DNA from: an uncultured Prochlorococcus sp.
Lineage (GTDB): Bacteria > Cyanobacteriota > Cyanobacteriia > PCC-6307 > Cyanobiaceae
Length of the DNA stretch: 64,000 nt
Assembly (NCBI RefSeq): GCF_902626525.1
Contig: NZ_CACOFR010000004.1
Location: forward strand, 66,525-130,524
Direction: 5' to 3'
Part shown: positions 53,697-63,078 of the stretch, in pieces
How the letters are laid out: the number at the start of each line of letters is the position of its first letter
Position numbering within the stretch: position 1 is the stretch's first letter
Notes under the pieces: generated by a model
Database searches by the model: none
What the model was told of the DNA's origin: nothing
Seen by the model: the letters and a program-made list of their open reading frames with translations, nothing else
Translations under genes and position numbers: made by a program

Positions 53697-54842
53697 CTAT
53701 AAAGAAATTTGACCATGATGCTTCATTATTTCTAGATTTTGTTGACACAATGAAACTATTTCTTTATTTTTAAATCCATTTAGGAAAGCAAGCATTGATA
53801 TACCACCAGCACCTACACCTTCTTTTACATGTCCTAATTCATAATCCTTCAATTCATTAATTTTTGATGATTTAAAATTTAACGGGCTTGCTAAACCCAA
53901 TAAGTTGACTTCATATTTTTCATTTATTAGATTTAATAAATTATTTAAAGAATTATCTTTTACTAGCCACCCAGTTGTGGCAATAAAAACATTCTTTATG
54001 AAATCATCTTTATTTTTTAAATCTAAGAATTCTAGTACCAGTACAATCAAAGCCAACATTTGACTCCCACCAGACAATATGACAGGTTTTTTTGCTAAAC
54101 ATGCTCCGATCAACATCCCCATTGAGAAGGCTTGGAAAGGATCTCCCACTGATGCGACAACATCAAAAGAATCAAAGCCAGTCTTGAGATCTGCATTCAA
54201 AAGACCTCTTTGAACTACTTTTCTTTTCAGTTCTCTTGGAGCTTTAAATAGACTACTACCTACTAAATTAGACACCTCTAAACTAAAAGCTTCCATTACT
54301 GCCTGAGCAGTTGTCGTGCCCCCTGGTACAGATTCCGAAATTAAAACAGGTTGTTTTGAAGATTTTCCTATAGTAAGACCTTTATGATATAGATTTAAAA
54401 CTCTCTCTTTAGACATTGATTTACCAGTACTAATGCAATTTGAAGGTCCCAAATCCCTATCTTCTATAACTAAATGATTAAAGTAAGGTTTTTCTCCTAT
54501 CCCCAAAGGCACAACAACTGGAATAATATCTATAAGCCTTGCACAAACATAACTTATTAGGGCAGGAGTTACTCCTGCATTGAGAAGAGGTAATTTATAT
54601 TTATGATCTTTTGATGCACCATTAAGCAAGAATTCTGCATCTGCTAATGCAGTTTTTCTTCTAGAATTAGCATTAATACCTGCTGCAGAAATACCTGAAA
54701 TTTGAGATGTATTAGTTCCTGCAATTACAAGAAATATTTTGAAATTTTTTATATTTTGTATAAGAATTTCTATTCTTTTTAGATTTGTTTTTTTTGTTGA
54801 TTTACTACCAAAAAAATTCAAATTCAAATCTTCACTATTCAT
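53697..54842 (-). CDS. cobT: CobT-like nicotinate-nucleotide phosphoribosyltransferase (TIGR00303 type)
   Basis: A member of the CobT-like branch found in archaea and cyanobacteria, which activates the lower ligand base of cobamides. AGTNTSQISGISAAGINANSRRKTALADAE near residue 41, VPGGTTTAQAVMEAFSLEV near residue 155 and GGSQMLALIVLVLEFL near residue 259 are consistent with the phosphoribosyltransferase fold, and EGVGAGGISMLAFLNGF near residue 345 is the conserved C-terminal loop. Marine picocyanobacteria make pseudocobalamin, so adenine is a likely lower ligand (established for the group, not seen here). At 381 residues it has the length of this branch. It sits in the topA operon. Confidence 0.85.
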   Translation of the reverse strand: MNSEDLNLNFFGSKSTKKTNLKRIEILIQNIKNFKIFLVIAGTNTSQISGISAAGINANSRRKTALADAEFLLNGASKDHKYKLPLLNAGVTPALISYVCARLIDIIPVVVPLGIGEKPYFNHLVIEDRDLGPSNCISTGKSMSKERVLNLYHKGLTIGKSSKQPVLISESVPGGTTTAQAVMEAFSLEVSNLVGSSLFKAPRELKRKVVQRGLLNADLKTGFDSFDVVASVGDPFQAFSMGMLIGACLAKKPVILSGGSQMLALIVLVLEFLDLKNKDDFIKNVFIATTGWLVKDNSLNNLLNLINEKYEVNLLGLASPLNFKSSKINELKDYELGHVKEGVGAGGISMLAFLNGFKNKEIVSLCQQNLEIMKHHGQISL

Positions 54843-54857
54843 TGCTTACTAATATTT

Positions 54858-55499
54858 TTATATATTATTTAAATCAACTAAACTATTTAATAATCTTGGA
54901 GGATCGGGGATATTTAATTTAAATCTTGGGAAAAGAGAATAGGCTACTATATGGACAGTTAATACATACACTATTTCTTGAAAAATTATCAATAAAATTG
55001 CACCTAATTGAATACTCAAAATTGAAGGAAATAAAGGTAAGTTAAATAATTCAATAAACTTTTCTATAAAACTATAACTTGCTCTAGTAATTAAGACCCA
55101 AAGGTTATCACCCACCAAAGTAGACAATGCTATTACTCTAAGGAAGAACCCAATGGTTCCAATAATAACTCCTCCTGTTAAACTTAACCTCCAACTCTTT
55201 TTTTTAAACCAACACCAGCCTAACCAAAAAGCTAAAATTCCATAAGGGAATAAGAATAAGGCTCCTCTAATAGGACCCATTATTATAAAAAGAAGTAGAA
55301 ATTGTATCAATAGTCCTTCTAATGCAATTTTAGTTCCTCTTCTTAAATGCAAAAGGATAATTGGGAGAGGTAAAATCAACCTTAATAAAGCCCCCCCAAT
55401 TGGCAAGTAATATAAAGCAACCCACAATAAGGACGAAAGAGATGCCAAATATGAGGTCTCAACAATATTTAATGCTTCGGTTTTTGTTGTTATTTTCAT
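54858..55499 (-). CDS. DUF2232-like polytopic membrane protein
   Basis: A 213-residue membrane protein with about six hydrophobic segments (SSLLWVALYYLPIGGALLRL, LLIQFLLLFIIMGPIRG, LTGGVIIGTIGFFLRVIAL, QLGAILLIIFQEIVYVLTV). Two basic loops (LHLRRGTKI, WFKKKSWRL) orient the chain. GPIRGALFLFPYGILAFWLG is consistent with the DUF2232 family of cyanobacteria and firmicutes, a predicted membrane protein of unknown role. It lies 15 bases upstream of cobT and 20 bases after the lipoprotein gene. The ATG gives MKITTKTEALNIVET. Confidence 0.75.
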   Translation of the reverse strand: MKITTKTEALNIVETSYLASLSSLLWVALYYLPIGGALLRLILPLPIILLHLRRGTKIALEGLLIQFLLLFIIMGPIRGALFLFPYGILAFWLGWCWFKKKSWRLSLTGGVIIGTIGFFLRVIALSTLVGDNLWVLITRASYSFIEKFIELFNLPLFPSILSIQLGAILLIIFQEIVYVLTVHIVAYSLFPRFKLNIPDPPRLLNSLVDLNNI

Positions 55500-55519
55500 A
55501 TTTTTATAAATATTTTTAA

Positions 55520-56002
55520 TTAATTTTTATTCATACTTTTATTTTTTGATTCTAAAAAACGTTCAATCTTTTCTATTTCAAAATTTACATCAGAATTCCT
55601 TAATATGGTACTAAACTCTTCAGTAGGATCTTTGGGATCAACCTCCTTTAAAATTAAAATTATTTTATAAGATTGAAGTTCAATTTTTCTTTTCTTTCCA
55701 GAATTACTAATTTTGTCATATTTTTGTTTTTGTATTTTGTCTAAATTTATTTCTTTTTTGTTTTCTAAAGATTTTGACTTTTCTAAATTGTTTCTTTTTT
55801 CATAATTTTTAAGATTAATTTCTTCATCTTTTTGTAAAACAGTTGTTTTATTTTTCAGATTCTCTTGCGAATCTTTATCTTGGCTTATTTTTTCTAAGTC
55901 ATTAAAACTACTTTTAAGAAAATTTCCAATTCTCCCACCAGAACATGATTGTAATAAAATTAAAAAAATTAATAAAAAAAATTCTTTTTTTTTTATGATC
56001 AT
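55520..56002 (-). CDS. Small hypothetical lipoprotein
   Basis: A 160-residue protein beginning with a basic N-terminus (MIIKKKEF), a hydrophobic core FLLIFLILLQSC and a lipobox cysteine (LQSCSGG), so Lgt should modify it. The rest is charged, lysine and glutamate-rich, and apparently disordered or helical (FNDLEKISQDKDSQENLKNK), with a possibly folded end LQSYKIILILKEVDPKDPTEE. I do not recognise the mature domain. It follows topA by eight bases, implying shared transcription. The ATG start is clear. Confidence 0.7.
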   Translation of the reverse strand: MIIKKKEFFLLIFLILLQSCSGGRIGNFLKSSFNDLEKISQDKDSQENLKNKTTVLQKDEEINLKNYEKRNNLEKSKSLENKKEINLDKIQKQKYDKISNSGKKRKIELQSYKIILILKEVDPKDPTEEFSTILRNSDVNFEIEKIERFLESKNKSMNKN

Positions 56003-56010
56003 ATCTTTAT

Positions 56011-58617
56011 TTAACTTTTCTTTTTTCTTATAGTTTTTGTTTTTCTTATTTTTGTTTTTCTTGATAAAGATATATTTTTATCTTTTACTTTCTCTTCAAG
56101 AAGTACTATTGCATCATCTATTGAGAATTTTTCTAAATCAGTATCTTTGGCAAGCGAAACATTAGTTTTGCCACATTTGATATATACTCCGTATCTTCCA
56201 TTTAATATTTGAATTTTTTCTTTAAATTCTTTTGGTTTTCCAAAGTCTTTAAGTACTTCTTGACCACCTCTACCCATTTTTGGCATCGCAAGTATTTCCA
56301 ATGCTCGTTTGAGGTCAACTGTAAAAACATCATCATCTTTTTTTAATGATCTATTTTCAGACTCATTTTCATTTTTAATCCATTTAATATAAGGTCCAAA
56401 TCGTCCTCTATCAGCCTCAACGAAACCACCTTGAGGATGAACTCCAAGCAATTTTGGCAAGCTTAAAAGTTCAAGAGCCGCATCTAAAGTTAAATCATCA
56501 GTTTTCAAGTCTTTAGGTAATGAAGCTCTTCTTGGTTTCCCTTTATCATTATCATTGCTACCTAATTGAACATAAGGACCATAAGGACCGAAACGTAAAA
56601 AAACTTTTTCCCCAGTTTTTGGATCAGTTCCAAGATCAGATGGACCACTTAATATTTGATCAACTTTCTTTTTGTCTAAATCTCCAGGTGTAATATCCAT
56701 TGGGAGATTGCCTTTCGTCTGAATTTCATTTCCAGATTCATCAATTTTTATACCTTCTAACCAAGGCCCGTTAGAGCCTATTCTGACTATGCAAGGGAGA
56801 TCTTCAAAGTCAACTTGTCTATAAGCTTTACCGTCAATATCACCCTCTGTTTTCTGTACTTTTACCTCAAGACCATTTTTACCTTTATAAAAAGTCTCAA
56901 GGTATGGCAACCATTCAAGATTACCTGAGGATATTTCATCTAATGAAGATTCCATTTTTGCAGTAAAGGTAGTATCAACTAGATCAGCAAAATATTCTTC
57001 TAATAAAGCTGTAACAGCAAAAGCTGTAAATGTTGGAGCCAATGTATTGGAAGATATATTTGCATAACCTCTATCGACGATTGTCCCAATAATACTTGCA
57101 TAAGTAGAAGGTCTTCCAATTCCTTCATTTTCAAGGACTTTAACTAATGCCGCCTCTGTATATCTTGCGGGTGGTTTAGTTTCATGATAAGTAGATTCCG
57201 CATTATTAACTTCAAGACAAGTCCCTATTTTTAAGTTTGGAAGAATTATTTCTTGTTGTTCAAGAGATAAACTCGGGTCATCACTACCCTCAACATAAGC
57301 TCTAAAGAATCCTGCGAAATCAATACTTTTACCGCTCGACTTGAATACTCCCTCACCAACACTAATTTCAGCATTGATTGTTGTTATCCTAGCCTCTGCC
57401 ATTTGACTAGCAACAGTTCTTTTCCAAATTAAATCATAAAGATTTAAATCTCTACCTGTTAAGTTTGTTTCTTTTGGAGTTTTAAAAATCTCACCTGCTG
57501 GCCTAATAGCTTCATGTGCTTCTTGAGCGTTCCTTGCATTTGAATTAAATTGCCTCGGTGAGTCAGATAGATACTCTTGCCCATATTTAGAGCTTACACA
57601 TTCTCTAGCTGCTCTTATAGCTTGCTCAGAAAGATGAACTGAATCAGTTCTCATGTATGTTATGAAACCTCTCTCATATAAACCTTGTGCAGATCTCATG
57701 GTTTCTCTTGCAGATAAGCGAAGTTTCCTGTTAGCTTCTTGCTGCAGAGTGCTCGTTGTAAATGGAGGTACAGGCTTTCTGACAGAAGGTTTTTTTTCGA
57801 TTTTTGAAACCAACCAATCATCCGAAGAAAAAGCTTTCAACAAATCATTTGCCTTTTCTTCACCAATTACCAAAGATTTATTTCCTTGTTTTAAATCACC
57901 AGTCTGTTCATCAAAATCGGAACCATTAGAAATTCTTTGTCCGTTTAAACTAAATAATTTAGTGTCGAAAGTAATATTATCTTTAACTAAAGAAGCTTTA
58001 ATCCCCCAGTAAAAACCCTTTTTAAAAGATCTTCTTTCTCGCTCTCTTTTTACAAGCAGTCTTACAGTTACTGATTGAACACGACCAGCAGATAATCGGG
58101 GAGCCACTTTCTTCCAAAGTAATGGAGATAATTCATATCCAAAAAGTCTGTCCAAGATTCTTCTCGTTTCTTGCGCTTGAACAAGTTCCATATCAATTTC
58201 TCTAGTTTGATCTAAAGCTTTATTTATGGCTTTTTTTGTAATTTCGTGAAAAACCATTCTTTTTGTTGGTATCTTCGGCTTGAGTATTTGGAGAAGGTGC
58301 CAGCTAATACTCTCGCCCTCTCTATCTTCATCAGTTGCTAATAATAGTTGGGTTGCGCCTTTTAATGCATTTTTCAAATCTTTAACAACCTTTTTCTTGT
58401 CTTTTGGAACTATATAAAGTGGTTCAAAATCCTCTGTTGTATTAACTCCTATCCTTGACCATTTTTCTTTTTTTACTGCAGCAGGGATTTCAGCTGCACC
58501 TTTTGGAAGATCTCTTACGTGTCCCATTGAAGCAAGAACTTCATAGTTAGAAGGCAAAAACTTTCTTATAGTTTTTGCTTTAGTGGGACTTTCAACAATA
58601 ACAAGTGTGTGATCCAA
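56011..58617 (-). CDS. topA: DNA topoisomerase I
   Basis: Type IA topoisomerase that relaxes negative supercoils. The toprim domain is at VIVESPTKAKTIRKFL (residue 6) and LATDEDREGESISWHLL near residue 110. FITYMRTDSVHLSEQAI near residue 315 contains the catalytic tyrosine, and GIGRPSTYASIIGTIVDRGY near residue 500 is the conserved Arg/Ser segment. The C-terminus has at least three RFGPYIKW-type repeats (LRFGPYGPYVQLG, DRGRFGPYIKWI, LNGRYGVYIKCG) instead of zinc fingers. The 868-residue length is normal for cyanobacteria. It is first in the operon. The ATG gives MDHTLVIVESPTK. Confidence 0.97.
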   Translation of the reverse strand: MDHTLVIVESPTKAKTIRKFLPSNYEVLASMGHVRDLPKGAAEIPAAVKKEKWSRIGVNTTEDFEPLYIVPKDKKKVVKDLKNALKGATQLLLATDEDREGESISWHLLQILKPKIPTKRMVFHEITKKAINKALDQTREIDMELVQAQETRRILDRLFGYELSPLLWKKVAPRLSAGRVQSVTVRLLVKRERERRSFKKGFYWGIKASLVKDNITFDTKLFSLNGQRISNGSDFDEQTGDLKQGNKSLVIGEEKANDLLKAFSSDDWLVSKIEKKPSVRKPVPPFTTSTLQQEANRKLRLSARETMRSAQGLYERGFITYMRTDSVHLSEQAIRAARECVSSKYGQEYLSDSPRQFNSNARNAQEAHEAIRPAGEIFKTPKETNLTGRDLNLYDLIWKRTVASQMAEARITTINAEISVGEGVFKSSGKSIDFAGFFRAYVEGSDDPSLSLEQQEIILPNLKIGTCLEVNNAESTYHETKPPARYTEAALVKVLENEGIGRPSTYASIIGTIVDRGYANISSNTLAPTFTAFAVTALLEEYFADLVDTTFTAKMESSLDEISSGNLEWLPYLETFYKGKNGLEVKVQKTEGDIDGKAYRQVDFEDLPCIVRIGSNGPWLEGIKIDESGNEIQTKGNLPMDITPGDLDKKKVDQILSGPSDLGTDPKTGEKVFLRFGPYGPYVQLGSNDNDKGKPRRASLPKDLKTDDLTLDAALELLSLPKLLGVHPQGGFVEADRGRFGPYIKWIKNENESENRSLKKDDDVFTVDLKRALEILAMPKMGRGGQEVLKDFGKPKEFKEKIQILNGRYGVYIKCGKTNVSLAKDTDLEKFSIDDAIVLLEEKVKDKNISLSRKTKIRKTKTIRKKKS

Positions 58618-58790
58618 GGTTTATTTCAAAATTGATGTTTTTGTTCAGTTAGGACATATTATGATTATTTGAAGTTTATTCAAGTAATTTCAACTGAAAT
58701 TCCAAAAATCATACCTACAAATTATAATCAAATTAAGATTAACTCTTTCATCCTCACAATCAAACATTTAATTTAATCCAATTTAATAAA

Positions 58791-60311
58791 GTGCCCAACG
58801 AAATCTTTACAATTAATTTAAATGCGCAAGCTATTATTCCGGAAGCTTTTATATTACTAGGTATCGTTGGGACTCTCCTTGTAGATTTAGCAGGCGAAAA
58901 AACTGCATCAAAGTGGGCACCAATAATTTGCTATTTATCAATTGGCAGTTCTCTTTTTAGTTTGGCTTTACAATGGAGTAATCCTGTAAATAGCGCGTTT
59001 CTTGGTTCCTTTAATTCAGATAATTTAGCAATCGCATTTAGAGCCATAATATCTTTATCAACTTTGGTCTCTTTACTAATAAGTTGGCGTTATACAGAAC
59101 AAAGTGGTAGCCCTATTGGCGAATTCGCAGCGATAGTTCTTTCGGCAACTCTAGGAGCAATGCTTTTGTGTGGATCTACTGACCTAATTAGTGTATTTAT
59201 ATCTCTTGAGACTTTATCGGTAGCAAGCTACTTACTCTCTGGTTATCTCAAGAGAGATCCTAGAAGTTCTGAAGCAGCTTTAAAATATCTTCTAGTTGGC
59301 TCAGCCGCTGCTGCCGTTTATTTGTATGGCTCCTCTTTTCTTTATGGATTAAGTGGTTCAACAAACTTAGCAACAATTGGTTCCGAGATTATCAGTAAGC
59401 CGTCATTCATTACTTCTCTAGCTCTTGTATTTGTCTTATCAACTGTTGCATTTAAAATCGCTGCAGTTCCGTTTCATCAATGGACGCCGGATGTGTATGA
59501 GGGATCACCAACGCCTGTAGTAGCTTTTTTATCTGTTGGGTCGAAGACAGCAGGATTTGCATTTGCAATAAGAATATTGAGCACTACTTTTTCTTCTTTC
59601 GATGAAGAATGGAAACTGTTATTTACAATTTTAGCCATATTGAGCATGGCCCTAGGGAATGTTGTTGCCCTTGCTCAAACCTCAATGAAAAGGATGCTAG
59701 CTTACAGTTCTATTGGGCAAGCAGGATTTGTAATGATTGGAATAGTATCTGGGACTCAAGATGGTTTATCAGCTGCTGTTTTATATTTAGCTGCATATTT
59801 ATTTATGAATTTGGGTGCGTTTTCATGTGTAATACTTTTCTCACTAAGAACTGGTTCTGACAGAATTATTGATTACTCAGGGCTTTACCAAAAGGATCCT
59901 CTAATTACATTAGGCTTAAGCCTTTGTCTTCTTTCTCTTGGGGGTTTACCTCCAATGTTAGGATTTTTTGGGAAGATATATTTATTCTTTGCAGGATGGG
60001 CTAATCATCAATATTTATTAGTAATTGTTGGATTAGTAACTTCAGTTATATCTATTTATTACTACATTTCAGTGATAAAAATGATGGTAGTAAAAGAACC
60101 ACAGGAAGCTTCTGAAATAGTTAAATCATATCCTGAAATAAATTGGAGCATTGTTGGATTACCTCCCTTAAGAATTGCACTTTATACTTGTATAGCGGTT
60201 ACAGCTCTCGGGGGGATCCTTTCTAACCCTCTTTTTAAATTAGCTAATACAGCAGTTTCAGAAACTCCTTTTTTGCAAGAAGTAATTGCCATAACAAACA
60301 ATATTTCATAG
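58791..60311 (+). CDS. ndhB: NAD(P)H-quinone oxidoreductase subunit 2 (NdhB)
   Basis: Antiporter-like membrane subunit of NDH-1, which returns electrons to plastoquinone in respiration and cyclic photosynthetic flow. Around fourteen hydrophobic helices are present with [19 protein letters not shown] near residue 140, [23 protein letters not shown] near residue 225, [16 protein letters not shown] near residue 303 and [19 protein letters not shown] near residue 380. The 506-residue length is typical. The start is GTG (the valine codon before PNEIF); no ATG lies nearby. The ABC ATPase gene follows 18 bases later. Confidence 0.97.
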   Translation: MPNEIFTINLNAQAIIPEAFILLGIVGTLLVDLAGEKTASKWAPIICYLSIGSSLFSLALQWSNPVNSAFLGSFNSDNLAIAFRAIISLSTLVSLLISWRYTEQSGSPIGEFAAIVLSATLGAMLLCGSTDLISVFISLETLSVASYLLSGYLKRDPRSSEAALKYLLVGSAAAAVYLYGSSFLYGLSGSTNLATIGSEIISKPSFITSLALVFVLSTVAFKIAAVPFHQWTPDVYEGSPTPVVAFLSVGSKTAGFAFAIRILSTTFSSFDEEWKLLFTILAILSMALGNVVALAQTSMKRMLAYSSIGQAGFVMIGIVSGTQDGLSAAVLYLAAYLFMNLGAFSCVILFSLRTGSDRIIDYSGLYQKDPLITLGLSLCLLSLGGLPPMLGFFGKIYLFFAGWANHQYLLVIVGLVTSVISIYYYISVIKMMVVKEPQEASEIVKSYPEINWSIVGLPPLRIALYTCIAVTALGGILSNPLFKLANTAVSETPFLQEVIAITNNIS

Positions 60312-60329
60312 GATAATTTTTTTCAATAA

Positions 60330-61022
60330 ATGTCTAAGAGAGTAGCAAGTTTAGAGAGAATATCAAAGACATATGGGAAAGATGATCTTACTGTTAAAGC
60401 CTTAGATAGCATAAACTTAGAAATTTATAAAGGTGACTATTTAGCTGTAATGGGAGCAAGTGGCTCGGGTAAAAGTACCGCTATGAATATTATTGGATGT
60501 CTAGATAGACCATCTGAAGGTATTTATAAATTAAATGGTATCCCCATTGAGAATTTATCTGATGATGAGCTAGCGGAAATACGTAACCAAAAATTAGGCT
60601 TTGTTTTTCAGCAATTTCATTTACTTTCAGACGCAACAGCACTTGAAAACGTAATTTTACCTATGATTTATGCTGGCATTGAACCTGAGCAAAGATTAGT
60701 ACGAGGTAAGAATGCCTTAGAAAAAGTTGGTCTTTCTGAAAGAATGAATAATCGCCCTAACCAATTATCGGGAGGTCAACAACAACGAGTTGCTATTGCT
60801 AGGGCTATCATCAATAATCCTGCAATACTATTGGCAGACGAACCCACTGGTGCACTTGATTCAAAAACAACTGAAGATGTTCTAGATCTTTTTGATAAAC
60901 TACACGAATCAGGAATAACAATAGTTTTAGTTACTCACGAAGATGAAGTCGCAAATCGTGCAAAAAAAATAGCTAAATTTAAAGATGGCAGAATAGTTGA
61001 ATTAAAAGTTAATCAGGTTTAG
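60330..61022 (+). CDS. ABC exporter ATPase (LolD/DevA/MacB type)
   Basis: A 230-residue ATP-binding protein of the lipoprotein-release/MacB-type exporters. Walker A is MGASGSGKSTAMNIIGCLD near residue 40, the Q-loop VFQQFHLLSDATALENV follows, the signature is LSGGQQQRVAIARAI near residue 145 and Walker B is LLADEPTGALD near residue 166. The size and DRPSEG motif are typical of LolD/DevA. Its permease partner is not nearby and may be encoded elsewhere. The ATG gives MSKRVASLERISK. It follows ndhB by 18 bases and ends four bases into the convergent birA gene. Confidence 0.93.
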   Translation: MSKRVASLERISKTYGKDDLTVKALDSINLEIYKGDYLAVMGASGSGKSTAMNIIGCLDRPSEGIYKLNGIPIENLSDDELAEIRNQKLGFVFQQFHLLSDATALENVILPMIYAGIEPEQRLVRGKNALEKVGLSERMNNRPNQLSGGQQQRVAIARAIINNPAILLADEPTGALDSKTTEDVLDLFDKLHESGITIVLVTHEDEVANRAKKIAKFKDGRIVELKVNQV

Positions 61023-61768
61023 AACCTGCTTAATATTCGCTCTTGTGTTTTGTTGTGAATTCTTAAATTTCCATTACAGTCGATATCTTTTATTTTCCAT
61101 ATATGAGGACAATAACCATTAGGCAAAAATTTTTTTGTTAGGAATTTATTTGCCGATTCGATCACATATTCTTTTTTGTTATTACATTCAATTGAATCTT
61201 GAAACGCTTTGAGAACTTTTGCTGTCCAATAATACTGATTAATATTTTTTGTTTTTAGTATTTTTGATAATGAAATGCCTTCTGAAGGAGTTTTGTTTAA
61301 AACATTCATTCCAAGACCTATTCTTACATAGATAATTTCCTCACCTCTTGTTATCACCCTTGGCAAAAATCCAATCAACTTTTTCGAATCAACAAAAATA
61401 TCATTTGGCCATTTCAAAAAAACATTTATATTTTCCTGCCTAAACATTTCACATAATTTAATTCCGATGGACAAGCTAAATATTTGACTAGTAAATTTTC
61501 TTGAAAATATTGGATAAGCTGCGCTCAACCAAATCCCTCCTTTTGGGGAAACCCAAGTTTTTGAGTTTTGACCAAAACCTGAAAACTGTTCTCTTGCAAC
61601 TATCGCTACTGGCTGGTTTCTTTTTATTTCAGAATATCTAAGCCAATTTGAAAGCTCATTTTCAGTACTTTTACATTTTATTTTGTACTTAATTCTCCAA
61701 CTTGGATTTTGACTCTGAATTTTTTTTAAATAAAAAAATGTTTTAGCTGCAGATCCGATAACTTTCAC
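61019..61768 (-). CDS. birA: Biotin-[acetyl-CoA-carboxylase] ligase
   Basis: Attaches biotin to the carrier protein of acetyl-CoA carboxylase. IKCKSTENELSNWL, VAIVAREQFSGFGQNSKTW, SPKGGIWLSAAYPI, LKWPNDIFVDSKKLIGFLPR and GLGMNVLNKTPSEG follow the catalytic-domain order. There is no N-terminal HTH, so no repressor function. The biotin-binding loop is GFGQNSKTW where most enzymes have GRGR(R/G)xRxW, an unusual set of substitutions. The 249-residue length suits a monofunctional ligase. The start ATG gives MKVIGSAAKTFFYLKK, 75 bases from the DUF721-type gene. Confidence 0.88.
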   Translation of the reverse strand: MKVIGSAAKTFFYLKKIQSQNPSWRIKYKIKCKSTENELSNWLRYSEIKRNQPVAIVAREQFSGFGQNSKTWVSPKGGIWLSAAYPIFSRKFTSQIFSLSIGIKLCEMFRQENINVFLKWPNDIFVDSKKLIGFLPRVITRGEEIIYVRIGLGMNVLNKTPSEGISLSKILKTKNINQYYWTAKVLKAFQDSIECNNKKEYVIESANKFLTKKFLPNGYCPHIWKIKDIDCNGNLRIHNKTQERILSRF

Positions 61769-61858
61769 AAATTTTTTATTAAAACAACAAGCATCTTTTT
61801 TAAGATTAGTTTAACTTTAGTCTTAAGAAGTAAATTTCACAAATTGGGTAAAAAGTAT

Positions 61859-62329
61859 ATGCAAATAGTGAACAGAAGGAAAGCTCATCTTTTAAGAAAT
61901 TGTCTTGATAGCTTCAAAAAATCATTGGTGGACTTTGATAAACTCTCAAAAATCAACGAAAATTGGAAGGAATTAATAGGTTCGGAACTATTTGAAGAAT
62001 GCAAACCATTAAATATTGAAAAAAAAATACTTACTATTGCAGTAAATCATCCGCAGTGGCGCCAGGCATTAATCTACAACAAGCATAAATTACAAGAGAG
62101 AATCGAAAAAATTGGAATAATTTTGAATGAAATAAAAATCATACAAAATTATGAACTTACAAATGAAAATATTAAAGCTTCTAATGCAAAGATAGTTTGG
62201 GCTAAGCATCCAAGCAGAATCCATCAAAACAGTATGAGCATTTGTACGATTTGTAATTCTCCAACTCCTGAAGGTGAAATTAAACGATGGGGAAAGTGTT
62301 CTTTTTGTTGGAGAAAAATAAAAAAGTAA
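61859..62329 (+). CDS. DUF721-like protein with C-terminal zinc ribbon
   Basis: A 156-residue protein. The central part (WKELIGSELFEECKPLNIE, LTIAVNHPQWRQALIYNKHK) has the pattern of DUF721, a small family related to DciA-type helicase loaders. The C-terminus CTICNSPTPEGEIKRWGKC with SFC is a CxxC...CxxC zinc-ribbon-like motif, which is less usual. A DciA-like role in helicase loading is a possibility to test, not a finding. The start is uncertain: I prefer the ATG at 61859 over the TTG at 61844. It is divergent from birA and ends five bases before ubiE. Confidence 0.75.
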   Translation: MQIVNRRKAHLLRNCLDSFKKSLVDFDKLSKINENWKELIGSELFEECKPLNIEKKILTIAVNHPQWRQALIYNKHKLQERIEKIGIILNEIKIIQNYELTNENIKASNAKIVWAKHPSRIHQNSMSICTICNSPTPEGEIKRWGKCSFCWRKIKK

Positions 62330-62334
62330 ATTCT

Positions 62335-63036
62335 TTATTTAGCTAAAATTAATATTCCCATCTGACCCAAGCAAATAGTTCTATATTCAGCTTTTTTAAA
62401 TCCAACTTTCTTAGCTATTTTTATAAGCTCATTTTTTTTTGGATAATTTCTAATACTTTTTTCAATATATGAGTACTCTGGACTTAAATTAAAAAGCCGC
62501 GAAATGGTTACTACGATAAGTCTTAAATATATTTTCTGAAAAACATTAGACAAAGAATTGTTTGTAGAGTGATTAAAATCAAGGAATCCTGCCCTTCCTT
62601 TGTCCTTCAAAAGATAAAAAACTTTTTTTATTCCTTCTTCAATATTATTCAAGTTTCTTAATCCATAGGACATGCAAATCCCATCAAACCTTTTCGAATA
62701 ATCATCAATTTCCAAAACATCTTTAATTTGCCACTTAATAAATTTATTTTGTTTTAAATCTGATTTTTTCTTTGCAATATTTAAGATATCCTTTGCACTA
62801 TCAATTCCCGTAATTGAGCCCCTTGGAGTTACTCTACTAGAAATTAAGAATGCTAAATCCCCGGTGCCACAGCATAAATCAGCCCAGTCTTCACCATTTA
62901 AAGGTTCTAGCAAATTAACTAATTTTCTTTTCCATAATTTGTGTAATCCAAAACTTAATAAATTATTTAAAAAGTCATATTTATGGGAAATTTTATTAAA
63001 AATATTTTTGACTTCTATATTTTTTGAGAATTTCAT
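62335..63036 (-). CDS. menG: Demethylphylloquinone/demethylubiquinone-type C-methyltransferase (UbiE/MenG)
   Basis: A 233-residue class I methyltransferase of the UbiE family. In cyanobacteria the family member methylates demethylphylloquinone, the photosystem I quinone, so the exact substrate is an inference. ADLCCGTGDLAFLI near residue 54 is the SAM loop, GITGIDSAKDILNIAKKK motif post I, YGLRNLNNIEEGIKKVFYLLKDKG the family block III, and FLDFNHSTN follows. ISHKYDFLNNLLSFGLHKLWKR is the N-terminal signature. The ATG gives MKFSKNIEVKNIFNK. It is followed on the same strand by no close gene but lies 42 bases downstream of hisF. Confidence 0.93.
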   Translation of the reverse strand: MKFSKNIEVKNIFNKISHKYDFLNNLLSFGLHKLWKRKLVNLLEPLNGEDWADLCCGTGDLAFLISSRVTPRGSITGIDSAKDILNIAKKKSDLKQNKFIKWQIKDVLEIDDYSKRFDGICMSYGLRNLNNIEEGIKKVFYLLKDKGRAGFLDFNHSTNNSLSNVFQKIYLRLIVVTISRLFNLSPEYSYIEKSIRNYPKKNELIKIAKKVGFKKAEYRTICLGQMGILILAK

Positions 63037-63078
63037 TTTTAAAGTTTAGTCACTTTCTTTTGGGTTAAATTTAAATTT

